Shown piece by piece: positions 31,012 to 43,300 of a DNA stretch of 64,000 bases. Each line of letters opens with the position of its first letter. The first letter of the stretch is position 1. A program made the translations under genes and the position numbers. Source of the stretch: Bolinopsis microptera (lineage: Eukaryota; Ctenophora; Tentaculata; Lobata; Bolinopsidae); contig NC_087078.1 in assembly GCF_026151205.1 (NCBI RefSeq), positions 7,580,675 through 7,644,674 on the forward strand, read 5' to 3'. The notes below the pieces were generated by a model. The model worked only from the letters and a program-made list of their open reading frames with translations. It was not told the origin of the DNA and did no database searches.

Positions 31012-32480
31012 TCACTATTTTAATATTTTTACTGCTTGATTCAGAGAAATCTAGCTTTTTCTTTATCATTAGTTTATGGTTAACTTTCTGTGATTGGACT
31101 CGGTATTTTCGTCCCGGCCGAGTGGGACGATGCTTGCTCGCTAGTTAAGCTTACTGCAGTAGATAACACTAATTTCTACAAACTGTAGAATATTAAATAT
31201 AAAATGTGTCCAGTATGGCGCAAATGCATAATTTGATTATTTTTCGACGCTGTCGTCGGGGTGAGAGTTATCCGAAATAACTGCATGCCCCTACGATTGC
31301 GTCACCACTGGTGAGCAAGCATTTGTTTGTTGTTTAGTTGTGTTGAAAGGGAACATTACTTGATTAATTCATCCATTCGGATTTTAATAACGATGAGCTA
31401 TGATATATATACTGTTCATCTAAGATTATTGGATCAATTTTATTATATGATAAGATTTTATAAACGAACCTGGCACACAAAAGATTATAATGCGGAGGTT
31501 GGCTGGCTCTTTTATAATAAATACTCCAATTTACAGAATGCTTGTTATAGAATAAAACAAATAAATATTATCAGACTATACATGCAGCATGAGTAACTGG
31601 TGGATAAGCCCTCGGTAAAAACGGATCCGGAAAAGTCATTGTGGCACTCGGGTCCTTGGTATTGTCGTCGGTATATTGTCCATTACCTACGTTCTGCTTT
31701 CATAGTTTAAACAATAGTGAGTTCTAAACATAAATATAACAGCTTCAAACCGACTAAGTATGAATGAATGAAATACCTGACAATCTACACTCCTATAAAA
31801 ATTAAAAAAGCAAGCATGAGTTACTCGTAGTGATGTATGATTTCTAAAAACTTTAAATTAAATTTGGCGCTCACAGGTCCTCATGATCATGTGATCGCCG
31901 CATTAGGTTCTGTAAATGCGCAGGGCACCTTCGAGCTTATATTATTCACCTTACTGAGGCAGTCAACCAACGCGCGGCTTTATTTTTATGATATGATATG
32001 TTTTGATTGTTATTAATAAATACCAAAATTTAAATTTGTTTTCCTTTCCGAGAAACTAATTTTAAATAGATTAAATAAAATGTACTCAGCCATTCTTTTT
32101 GTTTGATTATTACTCAGTATTTTTTTGTATCACGTGGTGACCCCCACGGTCGTTTCACTATAGCGTCTTCGCTACAGACTATAGCGTCTTCACTGTAGCG
32201 TCTTCGCTACAGGGGAGCCGCGCACTTCGTGCGCGGCGGGTCATACAACGTATGACAAGTATTTTTTGGTTTTGTACCGTTTTGAGTCACATAGTTTTGT
32301 ACGTCTTCCTAAGACTTGTTTTCCTTTCCTAGTTTGTAAGTTATTTTAAAGATTTGTGTATATTCCAGTTGCTTTTAGAACAATTTTATCTCAGATAACG
32401 ATGTTTAATAAAAATGATGCAAAGAACTATTTCGAAGATGTAATCAACACCGAATTTTAATGTGTAGGAGTTACAGCAAC
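30870..32480. mobile_element. 1.6-kb structure bounded by 111/113-bp inverted repeats
   Basis: The sequence from 30870 (gttgctgtactcctacacat) to 30980 (ctaaaagcaac) reappears as its reverse complement at 32368-32480, about 95 percent identical by eye. Both start with gttgctgta and end with aaaagcaac when read inward. The interior has no open frame for a transposase. This fits a fold-back or long-TIR MITE, or two opposed copies of one short repeat. (AT)n runs border the left arm on both sides. Confidence 0.7.
32160..32213. repeat. short tandem repeat of tagcgtcttcgctaca
   Basis: Three imperfect copies of a partly palindromic unit (tatagcgtcttcgctacag), followed by a G/C hairpin (gccgcgcacttcgtgcgcggc) at about 32217-32238. 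It looks like the hairpin end of a mobile element, but its family is not identified. Confidence 0.5.
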
Positions 32481-33556
32481 AAAATATTTATATACAGGAC
32501 CGTAGACGAGTCCAATTCGGCGCGCGTTCTGGTAGGTTGTAAACCTACAAACAATTGCGTGCTATTGAAAAATTATCACCCCTAGTAACACGGCCAGTTT
32601 TCAAATTTTGGTGAGCTTGCTACGCGCTGCTTGAAAATTTGACAATGGAATGCGCCACGCGAGCAAATTACATAATATTGCGCGCGAGCTCAAGCCGTCT
32701 GTTTAAATTAAATCACCTTTAGTAACACGGCCAGCCAGTAGGATTTGCTGGGTACCAAATAAAGTAGTTTTAAGATTTAATTTGATGTTTTACGGTAATT
32801 ACTGATTGCGGGGCTTTAAAACAAGTTTTATTAATTAAATTTCTGTTGGTTGTTGTCAATTTAAAAACCCTAGTACAATCGACAATCGTACGATGCACGG
32901 AACACTTGACAGAGCTTTGCCTAATAAAGGTAATTATCAATATTTTGAGAAAAAGGTACGCGCTACTTTTAAAAATTATTTATTTGTAGTGCAATGCGTT
33001 ACTGGGCCACGCCGCGCACTCAATTATGCTTCTCGTCAGATCGGTAAAATGCGCTATTATTAACTGGGCCTCGCCGAGCTGCGAAGAATTGACATTATTA
33101 ATTAATTTGTTACCTGTATCATCCGTATGATATTTTTTACATTGGTTCCAATAATTATTGAATTTGAAGAGTATAATATGTAATACCATCGATTGATATT
33201 CAAATATTTGGATTTAACCTCATTCGACGATTTCAGAGTCAAAATTTGAAAATATCATCGCAGAAGATCACACACCTATCAAATTTGTTTCACTAACTGT
33301 TATTGTAATTATAAGTTGACTCAATTCAAATATTCAATTATGACTTAACAATGCAAGAAATGGACCTTCGTTTTAAAAATGAACACTGTTATTATTTGAT
33401 TCGATATATTTGATTAAATACATTTGATTAGATATATTGCTTAATGAGTGGTAATAGTAAATATTGAATAGCTAGTCACATCAGAAATAATTATCATCAG
33501 GCAGTCATGAAACGTTATCAACTGAGAAATAAGCCAAAATGTTTGTGTGCTAACTT

Positions 33557-33900
33557 ATAAGTAAAACAAAATTTTAAGTAAAACAAAATTATTATTATTA
33601 TTATATGCCACCCATAAGAGAAGAAATGTCAGGCTACAAGTGTTTTATTGCTCAGTCCTTTCATGTAGCAAATAAATCTAAGCATAAAGCTATGCTAGAG
33701 ATTTATAATCGAGTAAGGATTTGTATGATTTGTAGTGGGAAAATTTATGATAGAGATTAATTTTCGAGTAAAAAACGTATTTTACAAAGCATATCTAATT
33801 TCCACGAGTTTATTATCGGATGTATAAGTTTAACTATTTTATATGATATTATTATTCATTGTAATTATATGGCAATAACATTTAAATTTTGTTTTACTTT
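33557..33900. mobile_element. LINE B-family 3' end fragments in inverted arrangement
   Basis: The sequence gtttattatcggatgta ... catttaaattttgttttact at about 33806-33900 matches the 3' end of LINE B. At 33557-33590 the tail unit appears in reverse complement (agtaaaacaaaattttaagtaaaac). The fragments are 5'-truncated copies or remnants in opposite orientation. Confidence 0.6.
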
Positions 33901-34314
33901 TCAGTCGTTCTGAAATTTTTACTATTCAAACTAATCTCCACGATTCGCAGCCTTAATGCCCTCTTCCCTCATCACTGTCAACCGTTCTGTCATGCTCAAT
34001 GATTATACAGTTAAAATCACATTTACCACTCCCTGAAATATTTTTATTAACAGAGAGTTATTGTACATGGTGTCCGTATATTCTTTTCATGCAAGTGTTT
34101 TGATGTGATATCAGTATAAATTTAAGAAACCGTTTAGAACTTTACTATTACATGTACTTTCATCTGTGTTCAAAAATTGCCTACTTATAGTTCCTTCATT
34201 CTTGGTTGATTCTTTGATTAATTCCTCCACAACTTCGAGTGTTTATTCATTGTACATGACAGTTTTAAATTATATTTCATAAAAGTAACACTTAAATAAG
34301 ATTATTATCCAAGC

Positions 34315-37300
34315 ATGCCAATAACAAAAGCAGCGCGAGGGAGGGAGCCAAATTGGAAAGAGTGGGACTCAAAGGCGCAGAAAGCTGGGCTAAGGCACAC
34401 TGTCTTTTGTGGTGGTGGTGACACTTACGTTGGGCATTGGGAAAATAACCTAAAACAAGGAAAAGGTTGGTTTTTTGCTTAAATGTTATATTATGGTCTG
34501 AATATGTCGTCAGTCCTTCCTTACTTCCGTTAGTAACCATGCAACGAAAAAGTTGCGCGCGCGAGGATTGCTTGCGGAGATTTGATGTATAGATAGCCTG
34601 TGATCTATGAATGCGCGGCGCAACTGTGTTTTAATATATACGATGTAATGTATAATATTAGGTTATAAGCCCAATTTGTACGTGGCACGCGTAGTGTATT
34701 GATGTGTACACGAGTATAGTTACCTTTGCTTACAATTTAAGTTCTTTGCTTTACAAGTTAAGTTCTTTGGCAATTGAACTGAATTTCAAGTGTTTCCTGT
34801 ACTTAATGCTTAATTTATCAATATTATTATCATGGAGACTGAAGTGAGCTGATTGGAGCTTGTACTTAAATTTATAGTAAATGTGAAATGGAAATCTAGC
34901 GTTCGCCAAAACGAAACAACGGGCGCAATTCTTGTTTGTATACAAATCAATTCAGTTAAAACATGACATAACATGTTTAATATCTAGTGATGTTCATTAT
35001 TGCCAGGGTATAAAAATTCAAGGTAACATTATCTCATCAGATCTGACTGGGAATTTCAACAATAATCCTATAGTCAAGAAATTAAGTTACAAATTATCAG
35101 TAACAATCAATAACAACCAAAATCATAGTAGAAATAATGAATGATAAGAAGGAATATTGACCTGAAGATTGTTCATTGTCCTTAATTGTGCTCATTACTG
35201 AGGATTCTTCTAACCATTTCGAGCGACATTTCAGGTGCGTCAATTGGTACCATATGTCCACTCATAAGTACCCAGTAGTATTCAAAGTTCTTGTAAGCTT
35301 TGTGGAAAGCTCCTGTTCTCTGCTCCTTTGCCAATGATGGTGGATATAGCGGAATTCTTTCTTGTTGGTAATAATCCTCCAAGCTTGGCCAAGTCAGCTT
35401 ATTTATCCACTTGTCCTGTCCAGCAGAGTTGATGATTAAATCTAGCATTCTATTGTAGACTATGACTCTAACACCATTTGCTAAACAGTCGTCAACTGAG
35501 TCGATTACATCAATTATCATTTCATCTGCCAAGTAACTGTGACATGCAACTCCTTGAGCCCCCCACTTTATCTCTTTTGGAATGATGCCAAACTTTTCTC
35601 TCATCTTCTCATTCATCAGTTTCTTTACATTTTCTCCATTGTAATCTATGGTCAGCCTTTTCATTGGGTAACTACTGCTCTTGAACGATTTGACGAAATT
35701 CTTTTTCTCTGATTTGGTCATCATTTCGTAATTTTGTAAGTGCTTCAAATTTTGTATGGCTTCCCAGTTCGGTCCGACAACTCTCTTCAGTGATGGGGCT
35801 GGTTGGTGGTGGTAAATAATGTTATAGAAGAACACGTCATCTGTAACATTTTGAATCATTTCCATGATAACTCCTAGGTAGTTACTTGAACTGTTATAGT
35901 CTCCTGACATGTATGCTAGCTCCATGTCCATAGCCATCATTTTCATCGTTTTGTACTGTCGGTAGTCTAGTTGACTCATCTGGAAGAGATAATCAGGGTA
36001 CATGGCTGCTGAATCCACCAGAGAGACTGCACCATCCCCTATAGCTACACCACCGAGTTCAACATCACTCAGGAAGCCTTTACTTTGAGCCTCGACAATC
36101 TTACTGCCAAATACTGGTGCTACTTTACCTCCATATGACTCAGAGAATATGAAGATGGGTGGTAGGCTAGATCCGTTGTAGTGCTTTGCACGAAGCATGG
36201 TGCTGATTTCACCTAGAGCTGTCACCAGGTCATCTGCAACTTCGTAAACTGTGGTTGTGAAGGCATCCTCCTCGTCCACGTAGCTGAAGCCTGCTCCAAC
36301 TGGGGAGTCTATGAAGAGCAGACTAGCTTCTTTTAACCAGGTGTAGTTTCTGGGTTGAAGGTTGTTGTCTAGTGGTCCTGAGAAATTGGTTTGCTTATTT
36401 CGTGTAATTGTATAATCTAATTCCTATTCAAGCTTATGACTTATGAGTATTGGAGTTTTATCAGTTTTAATGTGAAATCCTAACTTACCAACTTCCATGA
36501 AGTTTCCATATCCAGTGCCAGATCCTCCAGGACCACCCTGCAGCCAAATAACAATAGGACGATTATCAACATCACCACAAGGGGTTTTCATAAACCACCA
36601 AAACATGTGAGCTTTTGGGCGCACATCAACATAGCCCCAAGCTTCTTGTAATTCTGCTGGAATCACACAATCTGAGTACACCAAACCCAGCAAAACAAGA
36701 CCAAGTAATCCCCTCCGAATCATGGTACTGCAGTTTATTAAAATACACTACCGAAGAAAGATGCAACAAAATGTAGTATCTGGAACCAGCTTATACTTAA
36801 AAGGAAACAATTTTATCACGACGTACTTGTAATAGGAGATAAACTTATCTTGACAAAGAAAAGGGGGCCGGGCTGAGATTAGGTTCCAGAAAAAAACATG
36901 ACCGACTCAAAGTCAAATTTTAAATAGAGTAGGGCCAGAAACATGACATCACATGGTTTAATGCCACTCCGCTGTTTTCCCAAGAATATCTGTTATCTTA
37001 TATCGGGGCTATCAAAGAGATACTAACGCAGTTAGTACTCTTGTACTAAGTGGTGGGTCTGCTGCTCATTTCCCAGAAAACCAGTTAGTACATGGTACTA
37101 AAGGGTTCATTTTTTGGGTGTCCAACCCCAGAAAAACGGGCATTTTACCTCAAATTTCAATTTTGGGAATGGGTTTTGAGGGTTTTTGATTTTTTTTTGG
37201 GTTTTTATGAATTTTGTTCCTGTTTTTGTAACTTTTTATCTAATTCGACTACATTGAAAACAAAACCCCTACTAAATAGTGGGTATAATAAATCTAGCAA

Positions 37301-40300
37301 TGTGAAATGATAAATCCAGGAAGATTTTGTTGTGCCAATTTAATTAAGGGTCAAAGGAAAAGTCCTGCAGCAAATTTTGAAAAATATTCTTACAGTAATA
37401 GGTCTCACTCACAGGTCCTCTCACTTACAGTAATAGGTCTCACAACATGCAAGGAGGGAGAAACTGGAACAATTTTTGGAAAAATTTTTTAAAGGAATGA
37501 ATTCTAGCAATGAGGTAATGTAAATTTGGACTACAAGGGGCAAACTGTGTCCTACTAATTTACTCCCACGGCATAAAAGAGTGATCAGTAATGTTATCTG
37601 AATTTTATAATCGCTAGGCTTCTGAACTTCTGATGAATCCTGACATGTAATATGTTTTGTTTTAAAGACCTTTAATTCACACACCAAAACTTTAAATTTT
37701 ATCAAATCACAAATTTCCTAATATATACGTCTCTTATTAAGTTAAAAAGTCAAGGGTGCTGCCGTTATACTTCAATTAAAATAATTGATCACGCCGGATC
37801 ACGATGTTACTTTATCAAAATCAGCTACTATACCCGTTTAATATTAGAATATTTAATATATAAATTAACAGAATTCTGGTTCATTGAATAATTCTGGTAT
37901 TGGAAATACTGAACACGGCATAGAAGAGTAACCAGCATGTTATCTGAATTTTATAATCGCCTCCCCTACCCCCCTCTTCCTACACCTGTGACTAAGAACC
38001 GTTTAAACTAAATGATTTGGTGGTTCAGATGGGGATCACCGGATCATGCTTCATTTCTTCTACTATACCTTGTACTATTACAGGTTTTATGATGTAAAAC
38101 GAATCTAAGAATTATTATAATGTTAGAGAACGCTCGTATATCTTATTCATTATTGAGAATTCTTCGGACAATTTCTAGCAGCATTTCAGGTGCGTCAATT
38201 GGTACCATATGTCCACTCATGAGTACCCAGTAGTATTCAAAGTTCTTGTAAGCTTTGTGGAAAGCTCCTGTTTTCTGCTCTTTTACCAACGATGGTGGGT
38301 AGAGTGGAATCCTTTCTTGTTGGTAATAATCCTCCAAGCTTGGCCAAGTCAGCTTATTTATCCACTTTTCTTGTCCTGCAGAATTAATGATCAAATCTAG
38401 CATTCCATTATAAACGATGACTCTAACACCATTTGCTAAACAGTCGTCAACTGATTTTATGACATCCATTATTAGTTCATCACCCAGGCTGATATAACAT
38501 TGAATTGACTGCACTCCCCACGTGATATTCCTTGGAATAATGCCAAACTTTTTCCTCATTTTTTTGTCCATCAGCTTCTCCAAATTTTTCCCGTTATAGT
38601 CAACGGTTAGCCGCCTCGACGGTTCCGTGTTCTTTTTAAGCGATCTAAAATACGCCTTCTTTTCCGATCTTGTCATCTTGTCATAGTTTTTCAGATGCTT
38701 CATACTTTCTACATTCCTCCAGTGAGCCTCCACATCTGTTTTAAGGGATGGGCTAGGCTGGTGGTGGTAGGCTATATTGTATAAGGACACGTCATCGGTA
38801 ACATTTTCAATAGTCGTCATAAGATCTGCAATAAGGAAGAAGGAGGCATTGTAATCTGCTCTTAAGTAAGCCTCCTCCATGTTTTGAACCATGACTTTCA
38901 TAGTACTGTATTGCTGATAGTCTACCTGACTTGTCTGAAACAAATATTCTGGCCACATTGAAGCTGAATCCACGAGAGAGACCGCACCATCTCCTATAAC
39001 TACACCTTCCAGTTTAACATCACTCAGGAAGCCTTTACTTTGAGCCTCAATAATCTTACTGCCAAGTACTGGTGCTACTTTACCTCCATATGACTCAGAG
39101 AATATGAAGATGGGTGGTAGGCTAGATCCGTTGTAGTGCTTTGCACGAAGCATGGTGCTGATTTCACCTAGAGCTGTCACCAGGTCATCTGCAACTTCGT
39201 AAACTGTGGTTGTGAAGGCATCCTCCTCGTCCACGTAGCTGAAGCCTGCTCCAACTGGGGAGTCTATGAAGAGCAGACTAGCTTCTTTTAACCAGGTGTA
39301 GTTTCTTGGTTGAAGGTTGTTGTCTTGTGGTCCTGAAGCAATTTTTATTCGATTGACATCAAGCCTAAGTTATATTATACGATAAGATTAAAGTTCGCAA
39401 TGGATGACCCTTTAACCATTTTAAGACTTTAAAATCTGATATCAAATTATCAATCTGCTTGCTCACCAATCTCCATGAAGTTTCCATATCCTGTGCCAGA
39501 TCCTCCAGGACCACCCTGCAGCCAAATAACAATAGGACGATTATCAACATCACCACAAGGGGTTTTCATAAACCACCAAAACATGTGAGCTTTTGGGCGC
39601 ACATCAACATAGCCCCAAGCTTCTTGTAATTCTGCTGGAATCACACAATCTGAGTACACCAAACTCGATAGAGCTATAAGCACCAGACCTCTGAATGCGG
39701 TCATGGCGAAGAGGAAACGGCAATGCAAGACTGAGAGCCAAATAAGTGATCTAAACAGATTTGATAGTCTTAGTTTCAAATTTGATCGTGAAAGATGGTA
39801 AACGAATTTTCACTGAACAAGTGGTCAATCTGAACGGTTTAAAATACAATTAAAGTTGCAACTCATAGCTGAATGTTAGACTTGAACATATAACTAAACG
39901 GATTGGGGCAAAAAAGCTGACCTCCCTTAAATTGCATTAACCTTTACCGTGTGTAATATTGTAATACATTTTATGATATTAGAAATTGGTTTTAATACCT
40001 GGAGATTTGTTTCCTAAGCCAGCAGATGGCTTTTAACGTGTTGAACTGTGTGTTAATTCGATTAGGTCATGCTTTTTAATTTGTGGTAAAATTCAAGCAA
40101 TATTTAGATCATTTATCTGAGTTTTAGTGTGAAAAAAGAGTATTAAATATTTCCCTCTCCGAGGAAAGATTCGGGACGCTGGCCACCATTTGCTGTGGTC
40201 AGCGGGTGTGATTTTAATGGTAAATTAAATCAGTTCAAAAGATTGAATAGGTTTTAACTTTTAACACCTGGCCTCTATCCCTTTGTGATAGATCGGTCAA

Positions 40301-43300
40301 CTGTCTCCGGGTAACTCTCGTAACTACTGAACTGTGAATTGAGGGAGCTGGGTGCCGTGCCTAATCAAATACACACAATAAAGTAAAGAGATTGTAACAT
40401 ATTCTAAGCTTAAAGAACAAGAACCAGTGAACGCTTCGACACGACCTTTGTCATTCTACTTAACCGGTTCAGACTTTATTATTAAGACGGCAAAGAATTT
40501 ATTTCACACCTTGTCGGGAACGATCTCTGTTCAAGACGGCGACCCCATTTGTTGTACGACGACTATAAAAAGATCTGATCAAAACGCAAACCTCATTCTA
40601 CAAAGTCACCACTTCAAAGACGGACAAAGAAAGAAAAAGGATGATTTGGACGTTAATGTTCCTATTCATAGCAGTGGCGGCTGAAGACAACAAGGTCAAC
40701 CCGGACATCGTCTACAAGTACAGTGACGACTTTGAGCTGATCTGGCATGACGGAGGATCTGGTGCTAAGTACAGTGGATCAATATGGCGTGCTCTGAACT
40801 ACCAGCAAAATTTCTGTTCTATAGGAGATGTCGCCACTGATGGCCGGGGTCAACCCACAGATTTAGCAGTGTTCGTCTCAGAAAGGAAGACAGGAGCTCT
40901 GGTAAACCCAACCAGCTTCACGGCCGTGTGGACAGATCAAGGCAGTGGTTCAGATGCTGACGTCTACATCTACAAGATGAACGCTCCTGCTGGCTACACT
41001 TGTCTTGGAGGAGTTGCCTTGAACAGTTACCACGTAAAGCCTGATCCGAAGAAGTACTGTTGTGTAAAGAAAGAGTATGTAGTGCAGGCAGATACGATGT
41101 ACACATGGAGTGACAGAGGCTCTGGGGCTTCTCTAGACGGCAGTTTGTGGACAGTGATCAGGGCTAGCGGAGAGGCATTCGGACTTGATGCAGGAACCTT
41201 CATTCCTGTCCTTGGATACTCCAGGCCAGATGCTTCTACAGTTTATCTCCTGAAAGCGGATGAAAGCAAAGTCAGAGACGTGTGGCAACTACCAACTGGC
41301 GAAGACAAACTCCTGAACTTACACGAAGTAAAGGAACTGGAGATGAAGCAGATATGGAATGATCAGGGTTCGGGAGCAAGTCAAGATGTATCAATCTGGA
41401 GGGCTGAGCCTAAAAAAGGATACTATCCTCCGGGAGACATTGTTGTAAGATCATACGCAAAGCCTACAATAGGGTTCCTGCTTAGACCTACTGATAAAAA
41501 CGGAGACATAGTTCTACCTCCGATTTCCTACAAGTTGGTCTGGCATGATGGTGGGTCGGGTGCTTCCCTAAACTGCGGAATTTGGAGTGTTATCTGTCCT
41601 GGTGGATATGTCGCTCTGGGAAATGTAGCAACTAACGGCCCGAAGCCTGAATTGGGATCCGTGTACTGCGTGAACAGCACTTTTACCACATACGGGACAG
41701 ACAAAAATTGGAAACCAGTCTGGGTAGACAACGGTGCTGATGCGGACCATGATGTCAAGATCTATGAGACTGATGCAACAACATCCAAAGACCTGCAGTC
41801 AGTGAGAGGGTTCGGGGCTGTATCTAACTACCACTCCAAGCCCAGACCTCCTTACCTCCTGAAGTCAGAGTCCGTGCAATACTGGGCTGAGAAACCTATT
41901 GCAAAGATCGAGATGTACAACGTAGAGTACAATCTTGATGTAGAAAAGCAGCAGTCTTCCCCGATTACGCTCTATCCTACGATTTTGGAAAACGAATCTG
42001 ACATGGACCAGACAGGCAAGAGAACTGTAGAGTTTACCTACGCTAATACCCAATCCTACACCTTTAGTCAGGCTGTCCAACTGGGAATTGAAATGGAGAT
42101 ATCAGCAGGGTCCCCTATAATTGGCGTAGAATCGAAGACAACGCTCAGTGCTAAGTTCACTTCAAATTGGATTTCTGGTGTCACCAACACCACCATGGTT
42201 ACAGACAGAATGGATGCGTGGATTAAAACAAAACCAAAATCCAAAATAGAAGTTTATGTCACAGCTTCCAAGACGAAAGCTGACATTCCCTATACAGCTA
42301 CCATGAAGAAGATTTACTTTGACGGTACTTATGCAACCGCAAGGGTAACTGGAGTTTACAAGGGCGTTGCTACAACTCAGTTTACTATCACGTACGGCGA
42401 AAATGAGTACTTCCCAGAAGATACTAGATCATGAGTTAATTTTGTTTGATTGAATTTTAAATATCCAACTTCTGTTTTACTGCTAAGACTTAAATATTTT
42501 CGATCTGACTTTGATCTTCAAACTTTCAAGTATTCATTAGTGTTGTAATATATAATGGTATTCGGTATAAACTGGTCACAGAATTGAGGTGTTAAATCAA
42601 TTAAATGTCGGGTCAGCGATCCAACTTCCACAAAATGTGGTAACAAGCCCTTAGCTACATGCAGCAAGAACTAAAGCGTAATGCCGTAATGGGGAGATGT
42701 GAAAAAGGTTGTCAGTAAGAACAGTAAATTATCTATCTCGAAAACTTGATCTCGTCAAATTTACTAAAAACTTGACATATACTCGATACTGTTCCACCCG
42801 GTAACCGCAGTCCGCACTATATTACGACAATGCTGTCGTGACTCGTGATATAGTGCTGTCGTGATATAGTGCGGGAACCGTTCATCTTCATTGTAAATTT
42901 AATCTTGTAAAAATCACCGGCTGAGATGTGCCCAACTAGAGGGTGTTCCAAAAATAAAAGGCAACCAAGTGATTTTTGTTCATAACTCTAGAACGGTTTG
43001 GGAACGTTATTTAAAACGTTAATCGGGAAAGAAAGCTTCCACATTTGTTTTAAGAGTTTAAGGGATGGGTTAGGCTGGCGTTTGTAGATTATATTGTATA
43101 ATGTACAAGCCACAAGGACACAATATGATCAGTTATATTTTCAATAGTCGTCAAGATCACTAAGAAGGAAGAAGGAGGCATTGCAATCTGCCCTTGACAC
43201 TTCACGTTTTGTGGCTAATATTAACATTTTTTGGGTCATGCTTATATTTCTGATTTCTGACTCGATTACAAATCCTTGCTTCTTCTTGCAATTTATACTA

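Larger units (their letters stand above)
30691..34314. other. repeat-rich intergenic region upstream of MORN3
   Basis: Apart from the inverted-repeat structure, the hairpin repeat and the LINE tails listed separately, I see no gene here. The sequence includes (AT)n microsatellites and two related blocks around tagtaacacggccag (32586, 32713). The right end should contain the MORN3 promoter. Confidence 0.5.

Noticed and set aside
40918-42080. Antisense open frames across the VPS62-like gene
   Set aside because: Short shadows of the coding strand with no protein-like features.
42940-42975. Mariner terminal repeat
   Set aside because: Only one end-like stretch was seen, with no inverted partner and no TA duplication.
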